A DNA stretch of 64,000 nucleotides from Methanobacteriota archaeon (lineage in GTDB: Archaea > Thermoplasmatota > Thermoplasmata > Methanomassiliicoccales > Methanomethylophilaceae). Under the pieces are notes generated by a model that saw only the letters and a list, made by a program, of their open reading frames with translations, did no database searches and was not told where the DNA came from. The stretch lies in contig JAEXCH010000014.1 of the NCBI GenBank assembly GCA_023402275.1, positions 1 through 64,000 of the forward strand. Direction: 5' to 3'. Shown here one piece after another: positions 1 through 8,461 of this stretch; position 1 is the stretch's first letter; every line of letters begins with the position of its first letter. A program made the position numbers and the translations under genes.

Positions 1-17
1 CAGCATACGAGATATGC

Positions 18-458
18 ATGGAGTACAAGAACGATCTCCCCTGCGAGATGTGCGGGAGATGCTGCCACCAACCCAACATAGTATTGATGCCTGAGGAGGT
101 GGACAGGGTCGCGAATGCGGCCCGAATACCTCTTCATGTCTTCATAAACGATTACATTGTAAGGACTTCGGACGGAAGACTGCTTTTCAGGAAAACGGAT
201 CCATGCGCTTTCCTCATGGAGGATAACAGATGCAGGATCTGGAAGGACAGACCGGAGATATGCAACGATTTCCCTTATGCTGTTTCAATGTTCATGAGCA
301 GGGTGTACATCGCATTGACCAACGATGATGCCGATATAATCGAAATGATCGATTATATGGATGAAAGCTGGCCTTGTACAAAGGCTATACGAAACACAAT
401 ATCTGAAAAGGTCGATGAGGCCAGATCGAAAAGGACGATCATCAAGAATGCTGTTTGA
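18..458 (+). CDS. YkgJ-type CxxCxxCC cysteine-cluster protein
   Basis: A 146-residue soluble protein with an N-terminal CEMCGRCC cluster (residues 9-16) followed by further cysteines in CAFL...CRIW...CNDFP. This pattern is the hallmark of the YkgJ/UPF0153 family, thought to bind zinc or an Fe-S cluster; the molecular role of the family is not established. The length is normal for the family. The ATG at 18 is the first start in the window, so a slightly longer form cannot be excluded. Its 3' end overlaps the convergent hydrolase gene by 17 bases. Confidence 0.8.
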   Translation: MEYKNDLPCEMCGRCCHQPNIVLMPEEVDRVANAARIPLHVFINDYIVRTSDGRLLFRKTDPCAFLMEDNRCRIWKDRPEICNDFPYAVSMFMSRVYIALTNDDADIIEMIDYMDESWPCTKAIRNTISEKVDEARSKRTIIKNAV

Positions 459-1218
459 TGAAATTAATCATCTGAGGAACATAAAGATCCGCGGGTATGA
501 GATGCCCTTCTCCTTCTATGATCATTAATTCGCTCTCAGGTATCTTGTTTGCAACCTTGATGCCTTCCTGCTGTTCCACCATGATATCCTTATCTCCGTG
601 TATGACGAGTGTCGGGATACTTATCTTTGAAACATCATCAGTAATGTCAGACAGATTCACTGCATTCAATTGATATCTCAATCCCTTTGGATCCTTAAGG
701 TCAGGTAACCTGATAATCTTGTTCTCTTCCTTCATCCTCTCAAAGAAATCCTCTGTGTGCAACATGCAGTTCAGTACAAGCGCAAGGTCCTTGACAGGAG
801 CACCGTTCTGAATAGAATCAAGCAATGATGTCAGGATATAATCCGACCTTGCAGGTCTGAAAAGATATGATGAGATCAGGGTCAACGTCCTTATTCTTTG
901 ATTGGGAACGAGTACAGTTCCCATTGCAATGTGGGATCCCATTGACCATCCGACAATGTTCACATCCATAAGATCAAGATGATCCAGCAGTGATATGACA
1001 TCCTTACTTAGATCATCCATAGTGAAATCCCCTCCGTATTGGGTCCTGCCTGCCCCTCGATTGTCGATGGTAATGACATCGAACTCAGAAGACAGCATCT
1101 CTGATGCTCTTCTCCAGAATCCAGAATCACCTGCGAATCCTGTAAGAAGGATGATCGGTTCACCTGAACCAATCCTTTCGTAGTAGAGGTTCACACCGTT
1201 CAACTGAGCATGAGGCAT
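442..1218 (-). CDS. alpha/beta hydrolase
   Basis: An alpha/beta-hydrolase-fold protein of about 258 residues. Visible are the oxyanion-side segment GSGEPIILLTGFAGDSGFW, the nucleophile elbow GWSMGS (Ser nucleophile), a late HGDKD acid loop and the catalytic His in GEGH. The substrate cannot be read from sequence; esterase, peroxidase-like and C-C hydrolase activities are all possible. The start is placed at the ATG that gives MPHAQLNGVNLYYE, the usual family N-terminus; in-frame starts at 1230 and 1245 are alternatives. The gene is convergent with the YkgJ gene and divergent from the flavoprotein gene. Confidence 0.8.
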   Translation of the reverse strand: MPHAQLNGVNLYYERIGSGEPIILLTGFAGDSGFWRRASEMLSSEFDVITIDNRGAGRTQYGGDFTMDDLSKDVISLLDHLDLMDVNIVGWSMGSHIAMGTVLVPNQRIRTLTLISSYLFRPARSDYILTSLLDSIQNGAPVKDLALVLNCMLHTEDFFERMKEENKIIRLPDLKDPKGLRYQLNAVNLSDITDDVSKISIPTLVIHGDKDIMVEQQEGIKVANKIPESELMIIEGEGHLIPADLYVPQMINFIKQHS

Positions 1219-1328
1219 ATCCGATACCATGTTCAATTGATACAAAATACATTCGATGGATCTTAGACTTAATATAGATTTATTTTATCTATATGTACAC
1301 CTTTATGATGGATACTGAAGTGATTCAG

Positions 1329-1907
1329 ATGAAGGTTGTAGCTTTCAATTGCAGTCCAAGAGTGAATGGCAACACCAGCCACATGATAAAGGATGTACTG
1401 AGTATCCTGGAATCCGAAGGTATAGAGACCGAGATGGTCCAGGTCGGAGGCAAGGACATCCATGGTTGCAGGGCATGCGGGGCATGTGCCAAGACCAAGG
1501 ATCTACGCTGTATAATGGATGATGACATCCTTAATTCCTGCGTGGAGAAGATCGTGGAGGCAGATGGTGTGATAATAGGTTCTCCGACGTACTTCGCAGA
1601 TGTTACGTCAGAGGCGAAGGCCCTGATCGATCGTGCAGGCTATGTCATAAGAATGAACGGGATACCGACCAAAAGAAAGGTCGGAGCGGCGGTAGTGGCC
1701 GTAAGACGTGCCGGAGCAACACATGTCTTCAACACGATAAACCACTTCTTCACGATAAACGAGATGATAGTGGTAGGTTCGTCGTATTGGAATCTCAGCG
1801 TTGCCTGGAAAGAAGGTGACTACGAGAACGATAAGGAAGGGGTCAGGACCATGAAGGACCTTGGGGACAACATGGCATGGCTGCTGAAGAAACTCAAAGA
1901 GGAATGA
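1329..1907 (+). CDS. NADPH-dependent FMN reductase / iron-sulfur flavoprotein-like
   Basis: A flavodoxin-fold protein of 192 residues. It begins MKVVAFNCSPRVNGNTSHMI, the phosphate-binding loop of the FMN_red family, and has a Cys cluster CRACGACAKTKDLRC like that of archaeal iron-sulfur flavoproteins (Isf). GSPTYFADVTSEAK contributes to the flavin pocket. It probably transfers electrons between ferredoxin-type donors and small oxidants. The start at 1329 is chosen from family conservation; in-frame ATGs at 1293, 1305 and 1308 lie closer to an AT-rich TATA-like element near 1273-1290, so a short extension is possible. The stop overlaps the next start (ATGA). Confidence 0.82.
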   Translation: MKVVAFNCSPRVNGNTSHMIKDVLSILESEGIETEMVQVGGKDIHGCRACGACAKTKDLRCIMDDDILNSCVEKIVEADGVIIGSPTYFADVTSEAKALIDRAGYVIRMNGIPTKRKVGAAVVAVRRAGATHVFNTINHFFTINEMIVVGSSYWNLSVAWKEGDYENDKEGVRTMKDLGDNMAWLLKKLKEE

Positions 1908-3148
1908 AGTTGTCTGCAATCAAAAAGAAGATCTTGATAATAGTAATGGATGGTCTGGGTGACAGAGGATGCAAAGAGCTCAACGGTCTTACGCCCCTTC
2001 AGGCCACCGAGACACCGAACCTTGACTGGTTCACAAAGAACGGAATAGCCGGAACATGCGATACCGTCGATATAGGGATAAGGCCTGGAAGCGACACATC
2101 CCACCTTTCGATACTGGGATATGATCCTCTGGAGGTCTACACAGGAAGGGGGCCCTTCGAGGCTGCAGGCATAGGTCTCATAGGCAAACCCGGGGATGTT
2201 GCGTTCAGATGCAATTTCTCCACGTGTGATGACAAGATGAACATAATCGACAGACGTGCCGGAAGGATCAACAAACCAGACACGACTGAACTTGTCGCAG
2301 CTCTCAGCGGAATGGTCATTGATGGTGTGGAGGTAATAATCAAAGAGAGCACAGAGCACAGGGCGGCTCTAATCCTCAGAGGACCCGGACTCAGTCCAGA
2401 GGTAACGGATGTGGATTCACACGGAAACGGACCGCTGAACTGGTCCAAGAGAAAGGTACCTGAGGCAGAATTCACGGCACAGATCGTAAATAAGTTCGTC
2501 AAGGAGACATACGAAAGACTGAAGGACCACCCTGTCAACAAAAGAAGGATCGCAGAGGGCCTCCTTCCGGCCAACATAATGGTGCCGAGAGGGGCAGGCT
2601 CATTCCCTGATATACAACCCTTCCCGGAGAAACACAACGTAAAAGCAGCGTGTGTGGCAGGTGTTGGTATGATCAGAGGCATATGCGAGGTATGCGGACT
2701 GGATGTCATAGACCTGCCTTGCGAATGCACAGGCGGGTGCAGTTCCGATTTCGTGTCAAAGGCAAAGGTCGCGTTGGAGACACTGAAGGATTATGAGTTC
2801 GTCCTAATGAACGTCAAAGCACCCGATGTATGCGGTCATGATTATGATCCGATGCTGAAATGTGCGATAATAAAGCGTCTTGATGTCATGGCAGGATATT
2901 TCAAGGAGAATTTCCCGGAGGATCTTGTCATTGTGTTTACAGCGGATCACAGCACACCATGCTCATTGGGAGACCACAGCGGAGACCCTGTCCCTATAAC
3001 TGTGTACACGCCGGGAAATGTCAGGGATGACGCTGACACCTATAGCGAGTCCGGGTGTTCCCATGGACGCATAGGGCGCATAAGGGGAAAGTACATCGTA
3101 CCTATGTGCATGGACCTTGCTGATCGTGTCGAGAAGTTCGGTGCATGA
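1904..3148 (+). CDS. apgM: 2,3-bisphosphoglycerate-independent phosphoglycerate mutase, archaeal type
   Basis: Interconverts 3- and 2-phosphoglycerate in glycolysis and gluconeogenesis. The protein (414 residues) belongs to the alkaline-phosphatase superfamily. N-terminal metal and substrate motifs are ILIIVMDGLGDR and PGSDTSHLSILGYDP (with the phosphorylated Ser region); C-terminal metal ligands lie in VFTADHSTPCSLGDHSGDPVP. The length is normal for archaeal aPGAM. The start is the ATG overlapping the upstream stop by 4 bases, preceded by AAGAGG, so it is translationally coupled to the flavoprotein gene. Confidence 0.95.
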   Translation: MKLSAIKKKILIIVMDGLGDRGCKELNGLTPLQATETPNLDWFTKNGIAGTCDTVDIGIRPGSDTSHLSILGYDPLEVYTGRGPFEAAGIGLIGKPGDVAFRCNFSTCDDKMNIIDRRAGRINKPDTTELVAALSGMVIDGVEVIIKESTEHRAALILRGPGLSPEVTDVDSHGNGPLNWSKRKVPEAEFTAQIVNKFVKETYERLKDHPVNKRRIAEGLLPANIMVPRGAGSFPDIQPFPEKHNVKAACVAGVGMIRGICEVCGLDVIDLPCECTGGCSSDFVSKAKVALETLKDYEFVLMNVKAPDVCGHDYDPMLKCAIIKRLDVMAGYFKENFPEDLVIVFTADHSTPCSLGDHSGDPVPITVYTPGNVRDDADTYSESGCSHGRIGRIRGKYIVPMCMDLADRVEKFGA

Positions 3149-3592
3149 TCAGTAGATCCATAATTCGGATACTAGTGTACCTCCGAAGGTAACGGTATGT
3201 TCTCTGTGACAATGGGAAACGGGATATCCTCCCTCACTTCCTATGGTCATATGATGATCGCCGTATGACAGTTCCAAACAATATGATCCAGATCTCTGTA
3301 ATATGGAATCCAGGACATTCTTTAGATATTCTTTGATATTCTGATCATCACTACTGAATTGGAAAACTATCAAATCCGAGATGCTGATGAGGCCTGTATC
3401 ATTGGAGTCCACAAGATCATTTATGTGAAGTTTCGTCAAGAATATCTTATCCGATATATCTGATGCATCATTCGAAGGGGATCCATCGTCTGGGTCATAT
3501 GAGAAGTATAGTGTTGAAACGATCCCTAATATGACGATGAATATCATGGCATCGACCATTGCTGTCATGCCTCTCTTGTTCTTCAGATGCAA
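3149..3592 (-). CDS. prepilin-like exported protein
   Basis: A 147-residue protein starting MHLKNKRGMTAMVDAMIFIV: a short basic leader ending in RG followed at once by a hydrophobic helix. This is the layout of an archaeal class III (type IV prepilin) signal, with cleavage probably after KRG. The rest is a polar extracytoplasmic domain without recognised motifs. It overlaps the neighbouring prepilin-like gene by 10 bases, so the two are one unit. A pilus ATPase and membrane platform lie 2.4 kb away. Assignment is by leader architecture only. Confidence 0.65.
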   Translation of the reverse strand: MHLKNKRGMTAMVDAMIFIVILGIVSTLYFSYDPDDGSPSNDASDISDKIFLTKLHINDLVDSNDTGLISISDLIVFQFSSDDQNIKEYLKNVLDSILQRSGSYCLELSYGDHHMTIGSEGGYPVSHCHREHTVTFGGTLVSELWIY

Positions 3593-3990
3593 ACTGCCAC
3601 CTCTGCTATTGCAGTAATCACCCTCCCGTCAGAAGAATTCAATGAGACCAGAAATCTGTCGATGACAATGTCACCTTCCATACTGCCTATGGAGATATAT
3701 CCATCATCAAAACCCAGATTCCCAGGTATGATGTATTTGACAGATATTCCTCTATAACCATTCCTATCGATCATGGACATGAGATCGCTCTCAAGTTGAA
3801 ACGATATCGAACCTTCATCTATCAGGATATTTTCAATGACCTTTGCATCTATTGGCGATGCTTCATCATTGATATTGTCAACAAGGTCCAGGGCTACCAT
3901 GCCCATGAAAGCTGCCAGCGACAATGTGACGATCATGACTGCCATTATCGCTTCAGGAAATCCCATTACTCCTTTCTTGTCAAACTTCAT
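3583..3990 (-). CDS. prepilin-like exported protein
   Basis: A 135-residue protein beginning MKFDKKGVMGFPEAIMAVMI. The KKG leader followed by a hydrophobic stretch is typical of archaeal type IV prepilins (class III signal, cleaved by a prepilin peptidase not seen here). The remainder is a soluble beta-rich domain of unknown function. It is the first gene of a two-gene unit with the next prepilin-like gene. A TATA-like ATATTATAA element (minus strand) lies about 25 bases upstream, so the transcript is probably leaderless. Confidence 0.65.
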   Translation of the reverse strand: MKFDKKGVMGFPEAIMAVMIVTLSLAAFMGMVALDLVDNINDEASPIDAKVIENILIDEGSISFQLESDLMSMIDRNGYRGISVKYIIPGNLGFDDGYISIGSMEGDIVIDRFLVSLNSSDGRVITAIAEVAVCI

Positions 3991-4034
3991 ATAAAGTTCA
4001 GAGTTCGGAGGTTATAATATCCCGATCGATACAG

Positions 4035-5936
4035 TTAGCTTACGCCTTTGAGATAATGGCCGTAGTTAATACCGCCGCACATCTCTGTGATCTTTCCCTT
4101 CTTGGAGACATCCCTATCATGATAGGCGCCGGCAACAAGTTTTGCTAGTGAAGCAGGTCTTTTTCTCAGGTCTATCCCGATCGAATCCATTCCCATATCC
4201 TCTATCTCATTAAGATACGGCAACAACAGAAGGTCAGAAGAGTTCAGGATGTGTGCGAATCCTCGATCATCCCTGTAGATGGGGAAATCATGTTCGAGTT
4301 CATCGCTCATGATACCTGTCTTTATCCCAGGGTCACGTGTGTACATGAGCTCTGTTCTTCCGAATACCATGACCTCCAATCTCCCTGTATAGTGGCGGGC
4401 AATGTTCATTATCTCGGGTTTGGAAAGCTCCACGGATAATGTTGTCTGATATGCATTGAGGGGGAAGTTCGAATTGAACATGTTCATGTGATAGCTTCCG
4501 AATGTTCTTCTGTCTTTGAAATGGCGATATTGGCCCGGCGTATTGACCATTACGTCCAGATCCGTATCCAGGTCCATTAGGGGACTGAATCTCGGAAGAT
4601 TCGCAATGATCTCTACATCATTCCTTTCACACATTCTCCTTGCTTTATCGATACTGTCGTTGAGATCGTAGTAAACACGGTCAGCATATTCAAGGACAGA
4701 ATCCAATACCTTGAGTGAACTGATATAGAATGACAGCTCAGGTCTTTTCGAACCCCTTCCAGATTCATTCAGTGTATGTTTGTATGGATATCTGGGCGTG
4801 TCGCCTTTAAGGATAGGGGGATCCCCGACTAGATTCTTTATACCATCTATCCTGGGGTCATATGTCCTATATATCTCATATCTTCCATTCTCTATCTTGA
4901 ATGGGACGGTCACTTTATCTAAGGTGCTGATCTTGAACCCACCTATCTTGTCCTTTCCCCTGAAGATCGATATCCCGTCCTTTACGCCGATGGACTCCTT
5001 CAATTCTTTCGGATCGAACCTTCTGTCATTGATCCTGACGGTACCGAGATAATATCCTCTGTTGTCAGCATATCCTTCTTGGACAAGTGACGATACTCCG
5101 GGAAGATAACCTTCACAGAATCCTCTGTTGAAAACTGTCTTCAAAAGATCCGCGGTGTTATTCATCTCATCTTTCGAAGCGCCCTCATTCGCCATGGAAT
5201 AGACCTTTGTTGCCAGATATGCATAGGCATGGCTTCTCATCCTGCCTTCTATCTTCACAGCGGATATCCCTATATCTTTCAATCTATCAAGCCAATTCAC
5301 TCCGTATAGATCGGCATTGCTCAGGAAGAATCCCTCCCCCCCGTCCATCATATACTGTTTTCTGCAGGGTTGGGCACATTGTCCTCTGTTACCGCTTCTT
5401 CCTCCGGCGACACTTGACATCAAGCATCCTCCGGACATGCAGTAGCACATTGCTCCCTGGACGAAGACCTCGGTCTCTATCTTGGAATCCTTTACGACCT
5501 GTGATAATTCATCGAATGTGAGCTCCCTTGCCAATACAGCCCTGTCTATCCCGTTCTCGCTACACCACTCAAGACCGTCTGCCGTGTGTATTCCCATCTG
5601 GGTAGAGGCATGTTTTCCGATATCGAATCTGTGTACATTCTTCAGGAGTCCGAGGTCCTGTATCAATATAGCATCCGTACCGATATCATCCAGGAACCTG
5701 ACGTATGACATGGCATCGGACATCTCACTGTCCTTGATCAGTGTGTTCACTGTGACATAGACCTTGACATCATTGTCGTGTGCAAAGTTAACGGCACCTT
5801 CCAGTTCGCTATCAGAGAAATTCTTGGAGAATGCTCTTGCTCCGAACATCTTCCCTCCAAGATAGACTGCATCACATCCTCCTTTGATCGATGCGATCAG
5901 TCCTTCCGGGGAACCCGCGGGCGATAGTATCTCCAT
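4035..5936 (-). CDS. U32-family peptidase-like protein
   Basis: A 633-residue protein of the U32 peptidase family. The N-terminal TIM-barrel half is visible in MEILSPAGSPEGL, GCDAVYLGGKMFGARAF and VYVTVNTL. The conserved cysteine segment GAMCYCMSGGCLMSS plus NRGQCAQPCRKQY marks the Fe-S or metal-binding U32 signature. Members are annotated as collagenases, but several act in RNA hydroxylation or ubiquinone synthesis, so peptidase activity is not assured. The start at 5936 matches family N-termini; ATGs at 5951 and 5987 are alternatives. It separates the two halves of the pilus-like locus. Confidence 0.85.
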   Translation of the reverse strand: MEILSPAGSPEGLIASIKGGCDAVYLGGKMFGARAFSKNFSDSELEGAVNFAHDNDVKVYVTVNTLIKDSEMSDAMSYVRFLDDIGTDAILIQDLGLLKNVHRFDIGKHASTQMGIHTADGLEWCSENGIDRAVLARELTFDELSQVVKDSKIETEVFVQGAMCYCMSGGCLMSSVAGGRSGNRGQCAQPCRKQYMMDGGEGFFLSNADLYGVNWLDRLKDIGISAVKIEGRMRSHAYAYLATKVYSMANEGASKDEMNNTADLLKTVFNRGFCEGYLPGVSSLVQEGYADNRGYYLGTVRINDRRFDPKELKESIGVKDGISIFRGKDKIGGFKISTLDKVTVPFKIENGRYEIYRTYDPRIDGIKNLVGDPPILKGDTPRYPYKHTLNESGRGSKRPELSFYISSLKVLDSVLEYADRVYYDLNDSIDKARRMCERNDVEIIANLPRFSPLMDLDTDLDVMVNTPGQYRHFKDRRTFGSYHMNMFNSNFPLNAYQTTLSVELSKPEIMNIARHYTGRLEVMVFGRTELMYTRDPGIKTGIMSDELEHDFPIYRDDRGFAHILNSSDLLLLPYLNEIEDMGMDSIGIDLRKRPASLAKLVAGAYHDRDVSKKGKITEMCGGINYGHYLKGVS

Positions 5937-6001
5937 GCATATCGCTAACATCCCAACATTTAATAACTTGTCACAAGCGGCCGGCATATTAACTGTAGAG
6001 T

Positions 6002-6028
6002 TCCCTTTTAATACGGTACCAAAAGGGA
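6002..6028. promoter_or_regulatory. inverted repeat in divergent promoter region
   Basis: TCCCTTTT (6002-6009) and AAAAGGGA (6021-6028) form a perfect 8-base inverted repeat with an 11-base spacer. It sits between the divergent U32 peptidase and pilus-locus genes. The position suggests an operator for one or both; no regulator is known. Confidence 0.35.
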
Positions 6029-6038
6029 TAGACTCCGC

Positions 6039-6575
6039 ATGCTATCTTTGGTAAAGATAAGAACGATTTTTGAAAGGAAGGATCCATCATCAAATAGTTC
6101 GGAGTTGAATGATGATGTCCTATGCATAAACTGCAGAGGATGCCGTAGGGTACCCGACATAGGGTCTAAGGATTGCATCAGATGCATAACGATCAACATA
6201 AACGAACAAGGCAACGCAGGAAGGATAAGGCTCAGGACCAGCCGTGATCTCGAGATACACGGTACGGCTGCTGAGATCATATGCGAGCTTGCAATGATAA
6301 GCAGATCCTCCGTTCCGTACTCATCCGCATTCGAGCGAAGATCATGTTCGGAATGCAATAATTCCTGCAACAGGATAATGGATATCCTCTGGTCAGGATT
6401 CCCCGATCCCAACTTTGAATCAGCCAGAGGAAGACTCGCAGGATTCTTTCCTTCAAGCGGGGAATGTAATGCATGTGTACAAAGAACATACCGCGCATTG
6501 GATCAGGTCGAACTTGGAATGGAGAGACTTAGGAAGAGGATGTCCATTGAATCCGCAAGGAAAGGAGGGGTATGA
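6039..6575 (+). CDS. Cys-rich hypothetical protein preceding secretion ATPase
   Basis: A 178-residue protein of unknown function. Near residue 29 it has a four-cysteine pattern CINCRGC...CIRC that could hold zinc or an Fe-S cluster; a second cluster (CSECNNSC, then CNACV) lies in the C-terminal half. There is no membrane segment or signal. The stop overlaps the ATPase start by 4 bases (ATGA), so it is translationally coupled to the secretion machinery and probably belongs to it as a cytoplasmic accessory factor. That role is inference from context. Confidence 0.7.
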   Translation: MLSLVKIRTIFERKDPSSNSSELNDDVLCINCRGCRRVPDIGSKDCIRCITININEQGNAGRIRLRTSRDLEIHGTAAEIICELAMISRSSVPYSSAFERRSCSECNNSCNRIMDILWSGFPDPNFESARGRLAGFFPSSGECNACVQRTYRALDQVELGMERLRKRMSIESARKGGV

Positions 6576-8461
6576 TGGCAAGGATATTGTCCTCCGTCAT
6601 AGGCAGGATAAGCAAAAGGGGAGTTCAACCAATAAGCCACAATGACCGCCTCATAATCAGCGATTATTCGGATGAGGAGGATATGATGTATCGCAACATG
6701 CATCAGAGGTCCCAAGGGGACACATCATTCCCTGACCCGATATGTTTCGATGGGAATGAAAATGCGGACAACGTCAGAAGAACAAGGTCTGCTCAGGACA
6801 ACATCATTCCAAAGAAGGACACCAGATCCATAATGGATCACATTTCAAAGATATCCGTTGATAATCTTAGAACTAAGCCTGCATACGCAGACTGTTGGTT
6901 GGTGGGCAGCAAGGATGATCTCGAGGACACATCCGAATATCTTTCTCCAGGAGGCAGAGTAACGCTTGGGACGGCATCGGATGGAGAGATCGAATACAAT
7001 CTTCTTCCCGTTGAGTATTCCTATCCGGATTCGATAAATGCCGTTGTAGGGAAGGCGATAGAGGATGTCCGCGAGATATACAGGTCGAAGGGAGGTAGGA
7101 TGGATAAGCACAGTGTGAAAGGCCATGCCAGAGGATCCATGATCGATCATCTGGATACGATCGAGGCGGTTTTTGGAAAAGATACGGATAGGATAGAGGA
7201 GGTCATAGAGGAGATGTGCGACACGATCCATAGACACACTGTAGGGATGGGAGTGTTCGATGTACTTCTGAAGGATCCGAAACTTGAGGACATCTACATA
7301 GATGCACCATGCGACAGGAACAGGATACACATAACGATGAATGAGAAGGATGGGTCAAACTCCCACATCAAATGCAGAACGAATCTCATGGTCGATAAGA
7401 AGGAGATACTGAATCTGATAAACATCCTGAAAAGGGAAAGCGGTCTGCAGTTCTGTCAGTCGAATCCAATCCTGGAAACCGACATAGGAGAATATGATGC
7501 AAGGGCCACAGTTGTCGGATACCCGATGAGTCCCAACGGGGATGCGTTGGCGATAAGGAAACATTCTGTAAGGCCTTGGACCTTGACGCGTCTGGTAGCG
7601 AATGGTACAATGGACCCTAGGGTGGCAGGTCTGTTATCATTCCTTGTGGACAATCGTTCGACATTCCTGATATGCGGAGCAAGAGGTGCGGGAAAAAGTT
7701 CGTTGCTCTCAGCATTGATGTTCGAGTTCCCTTTATCACAGAGGATACTCACTATCGAAGATACAATGGAACTTCCGAGTTCAAGGATGAGGAAGATGGG
7801 GTACAAGGTCCAATCGATGCTCATAGATGACAGGATGGATGGGAACAGCCTGTCAAGGGCAGATGAGGCACTTAGGGTATCGCTGAGGATGGGAGAATCG
7901 GCGATAGTACTAGGTGAGGTCAGAGGGGAAGAGGCAAAGACACTCTATCAGAGCATGAGGACCGGACGTGCAGGAAGTTCCATCATGGGAACGATCCATG
8001 GTGATTCCGCAAGGTCCGTCTACGATAGAGTGGTGCATGACATGAACATCTCTCCGGAAGCATTCATGGCAACGGATATCCTCGTCACTCTGGGGACAGT
8101 AAGGGACAGAAGGACAGGGAATCAGATAAGGAGGGTGAACGAAGTGGTTGCAACCTCCGATATAACAGGGGAGTTCCTTGATATATCCGATACATCGGAA
8201 CTGTTCTCATCCCCGGTCATGAGAAGGGTGACATCCTCATCCCAACTCAGCAGGTCCGAGATCACCAAGGAGATACGTGCACGTGCTTTGATACGTTCGT
8301 TCTTGGCCGATATCGGCAAGGTCCATGGGGATGAGTATCTCGGTCCCGAGTGGGTCGGGGTTGCCAATGAGCATAGTTCAAGATCCCATAACGGAACTGC
8401 CGAGGAGGTTCTGACCTCCTTCAAAGTGAAGTTCACTGACCTTACCGGAATAGGTGTTTGA
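6572..8461 (+). CDS. type II/IV secretion (pilus) ATPase, TadA/GspE-VirB11 family
   Basis: A 629-residue AAA-type ATPase that would power assembly of a type IV pilus-like fibre at the inner face of the membrane. The C-terminal half carries a Walker A motif ICGARGAGKSS (about residue 369), an Asp box ILTIEDTMELP, a Walker B region AIVLGEVRGEEA and a His box MGTIHGDSARSVYDR, all expected for the family. The first 200 residues are a long, variable N-terminal region. It is coupled by overlap to the upstream Cys-rich gene and abuts the TadC-like gene (stop then ATG with no gap). Confidence 0.9.
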   Translation: MMARILSSVIGRISKRGVQPISHNDRLIISDYSDEEDMMYRNMHQRSQGDTSFPDPICFDGNENADNVRRTRSAQDNIIPKKDTRSIMDHISKISVDNLRTKPAYADCWLVGSKDDLEDTSEYLSPGGRVTLGTASDGEIEYNLLPVEYSYPDSINAVVGKAIEDVREIYRSKGGRMDKHSVKGHARGSMIDHLDTIEAVFGKDTDRIEEVIEEMCDTIHRHTVGMGVFDVLLKDPKLEDIYIDAPCDRNRIHITMNEKDGSNSHIKCRTNLMVDKKEILNLINILKRESGLQFCQSNPILETDIGEYDARATVVGYPMSPNGDALAIRKHSVRPWTLTRLVANGTMDPRVAGLLSFLVDNRSTFLICGARGAGKSSLLSALMFEFPLSQRILTIEDTMELPSSRMRKMGYKVQSMLIDDRMDGNSLSRADEALRVSLRMGESAIVLGEVRGEEAKTLYQSMRTGRAGSSIMGTIHGDSARSVYDRVVHDMNISPEAFMATDILVTLGTVRDRRTGNQIRRVNEVVATSDITGEFLDISDTSELFSSPVMRRVTSSSQLSRSEITKEIRARALIRSFLADIGKVHGDEYLGPEWVGVANEHSSRSHNGTAEEVLTSFKVKFTDLTGIGV